A stretch of 10,777 nt of DNA from an uncultured Fibrobacterota bacterium (GTDB lineage: Bacteria; Fibrobacterota; Chitinivibrionia; Chitinivibrionales; CAIOZP01): the NCBI GenBank assembly GCA_903862805.1, contig CAIOZP010000710.1, positions 1 to 10,777 of the forward strand. Direction: 5' to 3'. The translations under genes were made by a program, and so were the position numbers. The notes beneath the pieces are model-generated. The model saw only the letters and a program-made list of their open reading frames with translations, was not told the DNA's origin and did no database searches. Below are positions 1 to 6,221 of the stretch, piece after piece. How positions within the stretch are numbered: the stretch's first letter is position 1; each line of letters starts with the position of its first letter.

Positions 1-358
1 AAACAATCTGATTCAGCGCGTTCCACGTCTCAGGGCCGAAGCCTTGAACATTGCAGGTAAATTCATGCGTTGAAAGCTGAACCATGCCCGCTATTTCTTG
101 CTCTACATCGAGCGCGTTCGGCAACATGCCAAAATCAGCATATTCAAAATGATCATATCCGACCTTGCGAACATCGGTGATTTTTAAGCCGATAAATGGA
201 AGAGTCGGGCGCGTAGTATTCTGATCCATAAGGATGACGTGATTTTCATCGTATCCCGAAACATTCTTGATCATTCTCGCCATGTGTTTGCGAAGTTGAA
301 CAATGTCAGGCATCACAAACAGCATCGAGCTAATTGCCGGTGTATGCGTGGTGTTCAT
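1..358 (-). CDS. Tail terminator / neck protein, partial
   Basis: The frame starts at the ATG at 358 and runs off the left edge of the window, giving 119 visible residues without a stop. Its ATG overlaps the stop of the preceding gene as ATGA, so translation is probably coupled. Visible signatures are RPTLPFIGLKI (residues 50-60) followed by TDVRKVG, and near the end STHEF...VQGFG with a following Trp and Leu. This is the pattern of phage neck or tail-terminator proteins, where a strand carrying a P-[FY]-[IV] motif precedes a beta sheet and a conserved FG before the last helix. Such proteins cap the tail tube or join it to the head. Its position as the last gene of a head-neck cluster fits. 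The family is an inference from pattern and place; the C-terminus is not in view. Confidence 0.6.
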   Translation of the reverse strand, partial: MNTTHTPAISSMLFVMPDIVQLRKHMARMIKNVSGYDENHVILMDQNTTRPTLPFIGLKITDVRKVGYDHFEYADFGMLPNALDVEQEIAGMVQLSTHEFTCNVQGFGPETWNALNQIV

Positions 359-726
359 GAGTTACTTGCCCATCCGGTTTCAACATGAGCGAGGTTTCCT
401 TCACCCCAAGGACGTGACCAAATAGCTACAAGACCATAGCCTGTATGCACCGTTGTATCTGCAATTGCGCCAGTCTTTTCATCGGCTACCTGACAAACGA
501 CATTGCCATACGTGACGCGGTTTCTTGTGCTTTTGCGACCTTCGGGAAACATTGCCATTTGATCACCGGTCGGCTCTTGGCACGAACAGCGCATCTGAAA
601 TGTTGTCTGTGAAGGCGCAACGGGAATGCCATCAACAATCTGAATCTCTGTAGGCAATAGTGTATCGGGATCAAGGTACTGCGACCTTGTCACCGTTAAA
701 ACTGTTCTCCAAAGCGAGGACATCAT
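355..726 (-). CDS. Head-closure-like phage neck protein
   Basis: This 123-aa product has no signal peptide or membrane segment. The central stretch at residues 42-73 runs from FQMRCSCQEPTG through MAMFPEGRKS to RVTYG. It resembles the 'Q-P-x-[ST]-G-x4-[LM]-x-PEG-x-R' core of small phage proteins coded between the tail completion protein and the tail terminator in phages with DUF4054 connectors, which are thought to act in head closure or the neck. Two adjacent ATG codons (726 and 723) could start it; the first gives an ATGA overlap with the upstream stop, the second a TGATG overlap. The 3' end overlaps the next gene as ATGA. The role is inferred from motif and gene order; the exact family was not checked. 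Confidence 0.6.
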   Translation of the reverse strand: MMSSLWRTVLTVTRSQYLDPDTLLPTEIQIVDGIPVAPSQTTFQMRCSCQEPTGDQMAMFPEGRKSTRNRVTYGNVVCQVADEKTGAIADTTVHTGYGLVAIWSRPWGEGNLAHVETGWASNS

Positions 727-1232
727 ACGGCGACTGATCCTTCGGAAAGATTTTCAGACGCGGCGCGAACCTTGAACTTGATCGAATTGCGTAAATGGCC
801 GGTATTCACAAGCGGTTTACTTGAACCCTTGCGGGCAATTGTCGAAGCGGCGTTTGCTGGTTCGATACCGTCGGCAATGCGCTTTTTACAGGCATCGACA
901 AGGGCACCACCCATTTGGGAAAGAACCTGTTTGTTTGTTCTTGCATGTGCAAATACTTCAGAAAGAGACGCGCTGCGAATCTCGTTTAGCTTGTCTGCCA
1001 TTTGGTCAAGAGTCCCGCGCAAGAAAGACCTTTGTGGAATCACTATGTTGTGATTTTTGCCCGCTGTCTCGCATCCGAATTCATGCACTGCGCCGACCTG
1101 TACCGTGGTGTATTCCGAATCAGGCTCATTCTCCGACTCTTCAAACAGCCCGACCGCAACCGTGTCCAGCTTCATATCGTTAAGCGTAGCCATAAGCCGC
1201 TTAAATCCCGGATCGGTGTCAATGACCGACAT
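723..1232 (-). CDS. Tail completion / virion morphogenesis protein (gpG or HK97 gp10-like)
   Basis: This 169-aa protein carries the three marks of the Mu gpG / HK97 gp10-like group in the right order: VGAVHEFG at residues 46-53, IPQRSFLR at 65-72, and KPLVNTGHLRNSI at 139-151. Between them lies a helical, charged segment (about 74-122) ending in a polar loop. Proteins of this group complete the tail or the head-tail junction. The ATG at 1232 shares one base with the TAA stop of the preceding gene (TAATG), so it is probably translated by coupling. Its own Shine-Dalgarno sequence is weak (AGGGATGA further upstream). Length is typical for the group. The family call is strong; the exact assembly step is not decided by sequence. 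Confidence 0.8.
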   Translation of the reverse strand: MSVIDTDPGFKRLMATLNDMKLDTVAVGLFEESENEPDSEYTTVQVGAVHEFGCETAGKNHNIVIPQRSFLRGTLDQMADKLNEIRSASLSEVFAHARTNKQVLSQMGGALVDACKKRIADGIEPANAASTIARKGSSKPLVNTGHLRNSIKFKVRAASENLSEGSVAV

Positions 1233-1603
1233 TATGACATCATCCCTGATGTGTAAAACGGCTTGATATAGGCAGAGCGTAACGCAAGATATTCCTGCCC
1301 GAATGATGTAGATGCTAAATCTACATCGCCCTGATTGATCTTTGGCTGTGAATACGATTGACTCACTCCGCCGGAATGATCGGAAGCAAGTAGCCCGCCG
1401 CCGGACACCGAACGCCCCATCATCTCCTTTGAAAGAAGATGAAGCGAATACAGCGCAAGAGCGGTTTCGCTCTTGTCGCCGAATATTGGTAAATTGACAA
1501 GCTGCCGAACATAGGTCATTATGTCAAGACCATGCTGAAATGATGTATTGGGCATCAAGTCAGGCGCACGGATTACCATTATTTCGGCGGCGGAAAGTCC
1601 CAT
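1232..1603 (-). CDS. DUF4054-type head-tail connector protein
   Basis: This 123-aa, mainly helical protein looks like DUF4054, a family of phage head-tail connector or adaptor proteins that dock on the portal. Support comes from size, place (second gene after the major capsid gene, just before the tail completion gene) and layout. A helical segment at residues 46-63 (TALALYSLHLLSKEMMGR) is followed by a Gly/Ser-rich loop (about 64-80), a QSYSQ element, and a C-terminal helix starting near SFGQEYLALR. In the family the loop after the long helix is likewise Gly/Ser-rich. The ATG at 1603 directly abuts the TAA of the upstream gene, with a modest AAAAGG-type Shine-Dalgarno sequence inside that gene's end. 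The call is by pattern only. Confidence 0.65.
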   Translation of the reverse strand: MGLSAAEIMVIRAPDLMPNTSFQHGLDIMTYVRQLVNLPIFGDKSETALALYSLHLLSKEMMGRSVSGGGLLASDHSGGVSQSYSQPKINQGDVDLASTSFGQEYLALRSAYIKPFYTSGMMS

Positions 1604-1816
1604 TTACTTTTTAGCCTTTTTCTCTTCTGTGGATTCTGGAAGAATCACGTCATGCGCCGCTTTGCTTTTCTGGCGTGCCTGCCACTTCCCACATTTTTCA
1701 AGCTCTGCGAATTTGTCTTCCGGATATTCGTTTTCACCAGGGCCAATTCCAAACTCATTTTCTTTACCGTAAAAAGTAAAGAAAGGAAGCGAACTTTTGA
1801 TAATTACATTTGCCAT
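1604..1816 (-). CDS. Small hypothetical phage protein
   Basis: I do not recognise this 70-aa protein. The ATG at 1816 follows a usable Shine-Dalgarno sequence (AAAAGGA, about 8 bases upstream). It is the first gene after the strong hairpin that follows the capsid gene, and its stop directly abuts the next start, so it leads the connector-neck gene set. The N-terminal half has short hydrophobic, beta-like stretches (VIIKSSLPFFTFYG, residues 4-17) and an acidic loop with GPGENEYPEDKF (25-36). The C-terminus is charged and ends in Lys-rich EEKKAKK. Tails of this kind are common in small virion or DNA-contacting proteins, but that is only suggestive. Small proteins at this place in related phages are usually called hypothetical. 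Confidence 0.65.
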   Translation of the reverse strand: MANVIIKSSLPFFTFYGKENEFGIGPGENEYPEDKFAELEKCGKWQARQKSKAAHDVILPESTEEKKAKK

Positions 1817-1853
1817 TTTACAGTCCTTTTCTTGTTGTTGATAGATCGGAGAA

Positions 1854-1881
1854 AATGGCGGCCATATTTCAGGCCGCCATT
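1854..1881 (-). terminator. Intrinsic terminator after the major capsid gene
   Basis: A perfect 10-bp GC-rich inverted repeat (AATGGCGGCC at 1854-1863 with GGCCGCCATT at 1872-1881) has an 8-base loop. It begins 4 bases after the capsid stop codon. On the minus strand it is followed by TTTTCT; on the plus strand no U-run follows. It therefore reads as a terminator for transcription in the direction of the phage genes. As further minus-strand genes follow closely, it probably acts as a partial terminator or RNA end protector that sets capsid mRNA above neck mRNA. Confidence 0.65.
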
Positions 1882-1885
1882 AGAA

Positions 1886-3025
1886 TCAAATACCGTCGAT
1901 AACTGCGACCGACAAAGGATACTGAATAATCATGCCAGAAACAGAAGCGATACAATTGGTTTTGTATACCATGTTCACTTGTTCGGTAGGAAGCTGCTTA
2001 AACGGCATCGGAGTATTGAAGCGAAGATTGTTGACATCTGCCTTGAAAACAATCGCGCAACTATGCGAGCCGTAAGCGGTCGGTGCGACATTGGTCGAAG
2101 GAACAATCTGGAGCTGGCCAAGATCGGCAACCCAATCCCATGTAACAATTCCTGGATTCGCTTCCTTGAGGAAACCAAGGATAGTAAGCGGGGAAATAGA
2201 CGCAATGCTTCCAGCGCCCGAAATCGCAGTATATGGAGTCTGCGACAGATACCCGTAGGTATTGACATCAAACAGCACGGTATCAGGATCTTCCACGCCA
2301 TTGGTCAGCGTGCGAATGCCGTTGATCCAAGCATTGACATCCGCAACGATCTGCGCCGGTGTCTTATTGATAAACATCGTCTTTGTTTCGGCATGTCCGC
2401 CGACTTCCGTGCCGGTTGCCGAAGCGGTGTATTTGGTAACGAGCGGGTGGTTGACAATACCGACAGGATCATTTGCGTTGACCGGAGCCGCGCCACGAAG
2501 GCCGCCTTCCATGCCCTGCAATCCAAACCATGCCATCGCGTTAATGGATTGTTCGTAATTCTGGCGACAGGCAATAGCCTTGCGTGCATCAATAGGCATT
2601 CCAGCCTGCTGCGCGACGGCAATGTCCTTGATGCTATACTGGTACGCGCCAGCAATATCTCTATTATTGATCGAGGTCTGCACGCCTTCAATTTCCGTCA
2701 TCGGAACATCATCGGCATAATTGCTTATGATTTTCCACTTACCGGTCTTGTTGTAGGTGTAGTACACAAAGATCAACGAGCCTTCGCCACCCTCGGACGT
2801 AAACGGAATAAGCGTCTGCGCCTTGAGTGACGCATATTTTACGTCGTATGTAATCTGTGATACATACTCAATCTGGCGGGTAAAGAAGACGTTTGAAGCG
2901 TCATCCATCTGCCAGAAGGCTGGTGTCTTTTCGTAGCTTTCGCCATCCATCACGAACTCAACCACGCCATTGAGGCGGGCGGTTGAATCGAGACAGAACT
3001 TTTTCATCATGTCTGTAAGTTTCAT
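1886..3025 (-). CDS. Major capsid protein, DUF2184 family
   Basis: This 379-aa protein matches the DUF2184 family of HK97-fold major capsid proteins. Typical elements are FFTRQIEYV (residues 47-55), a following YDVKYASLKAQTLIPF (60-75), a Tyr-rich E-loop-like strand (SLIFVYYTYNKTGKWKI, 83-99), SNYADDVP (101-108), YQYSIKDIAVAQQAGMPIDA (128-147) and NAMAWFGLQGMEGG (162-175). Proteins of this family build the icosahedral shell. The ATG at 3025 has a GGAGAA Shine-Dalgarno sequence about 10 bases upstream. The gene sits between the cement-like gene and the strong hairpin at 1854-1881. No separate delta domain or cleavage site is plain; the N-terminal region up to about residue 40 is short. It is one of the safest calls in the window. 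Confidence 0.9.
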   Translation of the reverse strand: MKLTDMMKKFCLDSTARLNGVVEFVMDGESYEKTPAFWQMDDASNVFFTRQIEYVSQITYDVKYASLKAQTLIPFTSEGGEGSLIFVYYTYNKTGKWKIISNYADDVPMTEIEGVQTSINNRDIAGAYQYSIKDIAVAQQAGMPIDARKAIACRQNYEQSINAMAWFGLQGMEGGLRGAAPVNANDPVGIVNHPLVTKYTASATGTEVGGHAETKTMFINKTPAQIVADVNAWINGIRTLTNGVEDPDTVLFDVNTYGYLSQTPYTAISGAGSIASISPLTILGFLKEANPGIVTWDWVADLGQLQIVPSTNVAPTAYGSHSCAIVFKADVNNLRFNTPMPFKQLPTEQVNMVYKTNCIASVSGMIIQYPLSVAVIDGI

Positions 3026-3052
3026 TTTACTTGTTCTCCTTTTTCTTGCTTG

Positions 3053-3826
3053 TTACGGCAGATTGATTTCGATGATTGCGATACCGGCAGCCGTTGTGCC
3101 GATCACGACAGATGCCGCACTCCATGCAATCGCAAGGCCCGACGCGCTGTCATTGCGGAAGTTACCCGCGAGCTTGGTTACGTCGGAAACGTCATTCTGC
3201 ACGCGAACGAAAACCGTCGAATCAACGGCAAGTGCGGTTTCCGTATAAACGGCAACGCGGCATTTCTTGCCAAGATTCAGAGTGATTCCACCGACGACGT
3301 ATGCGCAGGTATTCGAGATCGGATCAAGGATCAAGGAATCTGAACCGATTGCGATACCTGCGAAAACATCGGAAGATGTCTGAGCTACCGTAACCGCAAG
3401 AGTGTCGCCAAGTCCAGAAGCAACTACGGTGAAATCTGCCGTTGCTGGGCCTGCGATATTCTTCATTTTGATGGTCAACACGCTGGAAGCAGCGGCCGCA
3501 GAAGACACGCTCGGAAGCGCGGCAATCTGTATGGCAAGCGCGGAAAGCGTTGTCGCCTCATCGGAAGAAAAGTTCTGCGTGATCGTTGTGCCTGCGACAA
3601 CAACGGCAATATGTCCGGCGGTTATGGCACCGGTGAAGGTAGCGACAGTCTCATTCAGCTTTGGAAGGCGAACGAGGTTCTGCGATGTCTGTCCCGGAAC
3701 GTAAACAACAGCGCGACCGACTTCGATAGTCTCCGCCTGTGTCCGTGAAACCACGTCGTGAAGTTCGCTGTCGAACAACTGGCCCTTTTTGGCCAAATCG
3801 GAATACAGAGGATATGTTACTGGCAT
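3053..3826 (-). CDS. Capsid cement / decoration protein with inserted beta domain
   Basis: This 257-aa protein is rich in Ala, Val, Thr and Ser and likely mostly beta. The N-terminal part (residues 1-50: YSDLAKKGQLFDSE, VGRAVVYVPG) and the C-terminal part (about 160-257: SDSLILDP, RVAVYTET, VFVRVQND) look like the structural cement proteins found just before DUF2184 capsid genes, which stabilise the shell from outside. The middle (about 60-150) looks like an extra module: FTGAITAGHIAVVVAGTTI, a TTLSALAIQIAALPSV helix, then TIKMK and FTVVASGLG strands. Similar modules recur in phage surface proteins. The ATG at 3826 directly abuts the upstream stop and uses an AGGGGG Shine-Dalgarno sequence inside that gene. 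The alternative is a generic head decoration protein of another family. Confidence 0.65.
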   Translation of the reverse strand: MPVTYPLYSDLAKKGQLFDSELHDVVSRTQAETIEVGRAVVYVPGQTSQNLVRLPKLNETVATFTGAITAGHIAVVVAGTTITQNFSSDEATTLSALAIQIAALPSVSSAAAASSVLTIKMKNIAGPATADFTVVASGLGDTLAVTVAQTSSDVFAGIAIGSDSLILDPISNTCAYVVGGITLNLGKKCRVAVYTETALAVDSTVFVRVQNDVSDVTKLAGNFRNDSASGLAIAWSAASVVIGTTAAGIAIIEINLP

Positions 3827-4423
3827 TTACTTTGCCCCCTTCTTGGCCTTGCGAGCCTCTTCAAATTTCGTTGCTTGTGCGTCGATCATCTTCTGGCGCG
3901 GGTCGATGTCACCATCTGCATCTTTTCCGGAGTCAGGCGCATTCTGGCCGTTGTTGCTTTTGAGCGTCGGGCGTTCTTTGGCATTACCTTCGACGCGGCC
4001 GTTGCTTTTTGCAGCCTGATCGGACATCTCTTTTTCGTCGAGGGCGAGCACCGAAGCGTAAACGCCGTCGATGTATCCCGCTTCCTTGCCGTCAAGATTC
4101 AGCTTCGGGAGCTTTGCAGCAATCGCGGCTTTCTTGAGGTATGATTCGTCATAGCTATCGAGCTTGATCGAATCGCCGACGATTTTCTTTACCTGAGCGG
4201 CAAGGGCCACGCGGTCGGAAATCGTCTTTGAAAGATTGCCCTCGGCCGCGTCAAGCTGGAGCTTGAGCGCGTCGCGCTCGCCGTGCGCTTTTGCGAGATC
4301 GGTTTTGCCCGTGGCGACTGCGGCATCGGCCGCATCTACACGGAGTGTCAGCTTGCCATAAGCCTTTTCGACTTCCGGCGGCACTTCATACTCGATGCCG
4401 TCAAGATTGAGCTTCTTCGTCAT
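3827..4423 (-). CDS. Nested in-frame scaffold protein from internal start (predicted)
   Basis: An in-frame ATG at 4423 (Met200 of the protease gene) is preceded by AAGGAGG with 7 bases between, a better ribosome site than that of the full-length gene. Starting here would give a 198-aa protein that begins MTKKLNLDGIEY and is mostly charged helix (AYGKLTLRVDAADAA, then a Lys/Asp/Glu-rich coiled region), ending in KKGAK. The start falls exactly at the boundary between the protease domain and the scaffold region, after a flexible acidic linker. Lambda uses the same plan, with the scaffold Nu3 made from an in-frame start inside protease gene C. That comparison is established knowledge; use of this site here is inferred. 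Confidence 0.65.
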   Translation of the reverse strand: MTKKLNLDGIEYEVPPEVEKAYGKLTLRVDAADAAVATGKTDLAKAHGERDALKLQLDAAEGNLSKTISDRVALAAQVKKIVGDSIKLDSYDESYLKKAAIAAKLPKLNLDGKEAGYIDGVYASVLALDEKEMSDQAAKSNGRVEGNAKERPTLKSNNGQNAPDSGKDADGDIDPRQKMIDAQATKFEEARKAKKGAK

Positions 4424-5020
4424 TGAAGAGCCTCCTTCGTTTGGTTCGTTTTCTTCGTTTCCATCCATCTTTATAGAGACACGCTTACCGGCACGTCCTG
4501 AATGGACAACGGCAACGTGATTGTATTCGATATTCCTCTGCACTTTGTCGTATGGTTCGCCATTGTACGTTCCGGGGGTGTCGTCAAGATCGCAGTAGTA
4601 TCCAGCGGATATTTCGCGTTTGCCATCCTGTACGGCTTTGATTGCGGCGCGATTCTGAATAACAAATGGCGACATAAGGAGATCGCCGTCTTGCCGAATG
4701 TTCTCGCCGACGGTGCCGACGGTGGCTTTGCTTACATTGTCAGGGGAAAGTACGCCGCCAGAAATTGTAGGGTGTGAATTTGTGACGGGCTTAAATTTGG
4801 CGGTCTCCATCGAGGAGTCTTTGAATAATTCTTCGGCGGGGCGAAACTCGCGCTGAAGTTTGCCGTCTTCGTTGTATCTTTTAACAATCCCAACCGCACC
4901 GATAGGCGCGTCAACAACAAGATAACCCGCGTTATCAATGCGGTGAGATTTAGGCGCGGCTGAATCGGTACGAAAAACACGAGCGGCTGAATTGCTATTT
5001 GAGTCTTGCGGAGTAGCCAT
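3827..5020 (-). CDS. DUF2213 capsid maturation protease with C-terminal scaffold region
   Basis: This 397-aa protein has two parts. Residues about 30-185 match DUF2213, a predicted prohead protease related to the herpesvirus/HK97-type serine proteases: NSHP (81-84), REISAGYYCDLDDTPG (135-150) with Tyr-Asn-Gly-Glu-Pro-Tyr next, and YNHVAVV (166-172). The likely catalytic set is H83, S138 and H168; this assignment is an inference. After an acidic linker (NEENEPNEGGSS, 188-199) comes a long alpha-helical, charged region (200-397) typical of a scaffold. The ATG at 5020 has GGAGAT about 8 bases upstream. A strong ribosome site inside the gene points to residue Met200. The protease would cut scaffold and itself during head maturation. 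It sits upstream of the cement and capsid genes, as expected. Confidence 0.85.
   Translation of the reverse strand: MATPQDSNSNSAARVFRTDSAAPKSHRIDNAGYLVVDAPIGAVGIVKRYNEDGKLQREFRPAEELFKDSSMETAKFKPVTNSHPTISGGVLSPDNVSKATVGTVGENIRQDGDLLMSPFVIQNRAAIKAVQDGKREISAGYYCDLDDTPGTYNGEPYDKVQRNIEYNHVAVVHSGRAGKRVSIKMDGNEENEPNEGGSSMTKKLNLDGIEYEVPPEVEKAYGKLTLRVDAADAAVATGKTDLAKAHGERDALKLQLDAAEGNLSKTISDRVALAAQVKKIVGDSIKLDSYDESYLKKAAIAAKLPKLNLDGKEAGYIDGVYASVLALDEKEMSDQAAKSNGRVEGNAKERPTLKSNNGQNAPDSGKDADGDIDPRQKMIDAQATKFEEARKAKKGAK
4431..4437 (-). promoter_or_regulatory. Internal Shine-Dalgarno site for nested scaffold
   Basis: The minus strand reads AAGGAGG here, followed by 7 bases and an in-frame ATG. It encodes Glu-Gly-Gly of the linker, so it could be partly a coding accident, but both match and spacing are close to ideal. 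Confidence 0.65.
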
Positions 5021-5074
5021 TCTGAAATCTCCATATAAAAAAAAGGACGTACAAAGTTTAGCTTTGACATCCTC

Positions 5075-5094
5075 TTTCCGGTGATCGCCGGAGA
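5075..5094 (-). promoter_or_regulatory. Hairpin in the leader between the 59-aa gene and the protease gene
   Basis: TTTCCGGT (5075-5082) can pair with GCCGGAGA (5087-5094) across a GATC loop: 8 pairs, two of them G-U. It lies in the 113-base non-coding gap upstream of the protease gene, the longest gap within the phage operon. A smaller CAAAG/CTTTG hairpin (5052-5066) and an A-run (U-run on the minus strand, about 5036-5044) follow. The set could be a weak terminator, an RNA processing site or a leader structure. Function is not shown. Confidence 0.3.
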
Positions 5095-5133
5095 TTCAGT
5101 TAATGAGAAAGATAGTATCTTGTTGGTAACTTG

Positions 5134-5313
5134 TCAATAGTCAGTGCGTTCTTTTGGATCTTTGGAACACATTTCCTCTTCGTGAATTACCCGACTGCGA
5201 GTAATTCCGCCGTTATGTAGGTTGACTTTTACAATCACCTCGCCGGAGTATTTGCGGTCGAGAAGCGATACAAGATGCAGCGCGGTGTGCTGGCAAATGT
5301 CGTTTACAGTCAT
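5134..5313 (-). CDS. Small hypothetical phage protein (59 aa)
   Basis: A 59-codon frame starts with an ATG at 5313 that overlaps the TGA stop of the minor head protein gene as ATGA, and ends at TGA 5134-5136. The product begins MTVNDICQHTALHLVSLLDR, continues through KYSGEVIVKVNLHNGGITRSR, and ends in an acidic, polar tail with HEEEMCSKDPKERTDY. An N-terminal helix followed by two beta strands joined by a Gly-Gly turn is the likely fold. I do not recognise a family. The stop-start overlap, the even reading frame and the lack of any other use for this stretch make it a likely real, translationally coupled gene. Small ORFs between Mu F-like and protease genes are common in related phages; their roles are mostly unknown. 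Confidence 0.65.
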   Translation of the reverse strand: MTVNDICQHTALHLVSLLDRKYSGEVIVKVNLHNGGITRSRVIHEEEMCSKDPKERTDY

Positions 5314-6218
5314 TCTGCGGCCTCCAATTGTGTCATGTTTTGGCTATCAATAAAGTCTTGTAAATGTTGCAACGGGTCAACCTCTTCCGGCGCATCGGGG
5401 TCTTCCATGGCTTTCAACTTATCGGTGTCAGGGAGTACCGAAAGAGAGACGCACCTGCACCGGTAATCTTCCCCCGGATCCAATTCTGGGCCGCCGATGT
5501 CGCTTCGTTGATTCCACGTTTCGCCGCCATCGTCGCTATAAACCGTATCGTCATCCCATCGGCAGAGCATCCCTTCCATAGCGCGGTGGGAATCGTCCGG
5601 TTCATCGCGGACGCGTTCATCTTGCACCGTTGACCATGTATAATATTCACAACCGATGTCTTGCGAATTTTGCTTTGAAATATCGCCATTGAGCTTTGCA
5701 AGCTGATCGACCGCAATCAGACGCGCCCGACTTTCTGCAACATCAAACCGCTCTTCGATCAATTTCGACAGCGTTTCTGGTCGCATTGCCGTTTGAAAAG
5801 ATCCGTGAATAAGATCCGATACTTGCCCGTGGAGTTTGACAGGAATGGATTTTATCAGACGTACATTTTCGGCAATGTATTCTGAAAGCAAATCCGCAAC
5901 CGGTTTTTCTGGCAAAACCGGACGTGTGCCGGTCATCGACTTTATCACGTTTTGGAATATTTTCCGGTTATTGTTTGCCAAAATGACAAGGTGTTTTTTT
6001 GCTATCTCTTCGGCATTTAGGGGAAAGTGCAACCCGACAACGGGAACCGCAGGGGCAAGATTCCCAGCGACCAACTCCGACAACATAATGTCTTTTTTAG
6101 GCTGAAATGTCTTGCGAAGAATCTTTACCCCTGCGATGATTGCGGCGGCATAAGCGGCTTGAAGTCGTTTAGATACGGCCTGTGACGGAATGACACGCTT
6201 GTTTTTCTTGCGGGCCAA
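5310..6218 (-). CDS. Minor head protein, phage Mu F-like
   Basis: This 302-aa protein carries the Mu gpF / SPP1 gp7-type C-terminal domain. SRARLIAVDQLAKLNG (residues 163-178) leads to EYYTWSTVQDERVRDEP (191-207), then His211, and a closing PGEDYRCRC (248-256). The N-terminal half is basic at the start (ARKKNKR) and then helical. Such proteins are made next to the portal and enter the head in few copies; some travel with the DNA. The frame opens after the portal stop with only TCA and then TTG (6216-6218), and the next Met is residue 45, inside the helical region, so a TTG start is the best choice. The Shine-Dalgarno sequence is modest (AGGGA, 6 bases before). The end overlaps the 59-aa gene as ATGA. 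Confidence 0.85.
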   Translation of the reverse strand: MARKKNKRVIPSQAVSKRLQAAYAAAIIAGVKILRKTFQPKKDIMLSELVAGNLAPAVPVVGLHFPLNAEEIAKKHLVILANNNRKIFQNVIKSMTGTRPVLPEKPVADLLSEYIAENVRLIKSIPVKLHGQVSDLIHGSFQTAMRPETLSKLIEERFDVAESRARLIAVDQLAKLNGDISKQNSQDIGCEYYTWSTVQDERVRDEPDDSHRAMEGMLCRWDDDTVYSDDGGETWNQRSDIGGPELDPGEDYRCRCVSLSVLPDTDKLKAMEDPDAPEEVDPLQHLQDFIDSQNMTQLEAAE

Positions 6219-6221
6219 TGA

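Noticed and set aside
1652..2830. 392-codon open frame on the plus strand, antisense to the major capsid gene
   Set aside because: Its product is rich in Arg, Asn and Cys with no fold-like pattern, and it lies opposite a certain capsid gene in a tightly packed minus-strand operon.
5029..5066. CAAAG/CTTTG hairpin followed by a U-run on the minus strand as an intrinsic terminator
   Set aside because: Five weak pairs with seven bases before the U-run make poor termination likely; mentioned only with the neighbouring hairpin.
4732..5070. 112-codon minus-strand frame starting 50 bases before the protease gene, with an AAAGAGG-like upstream sequence
   Set aside because: It overlaps the protease coding region in another frame; the protein lacks family features and the protease call is strong.
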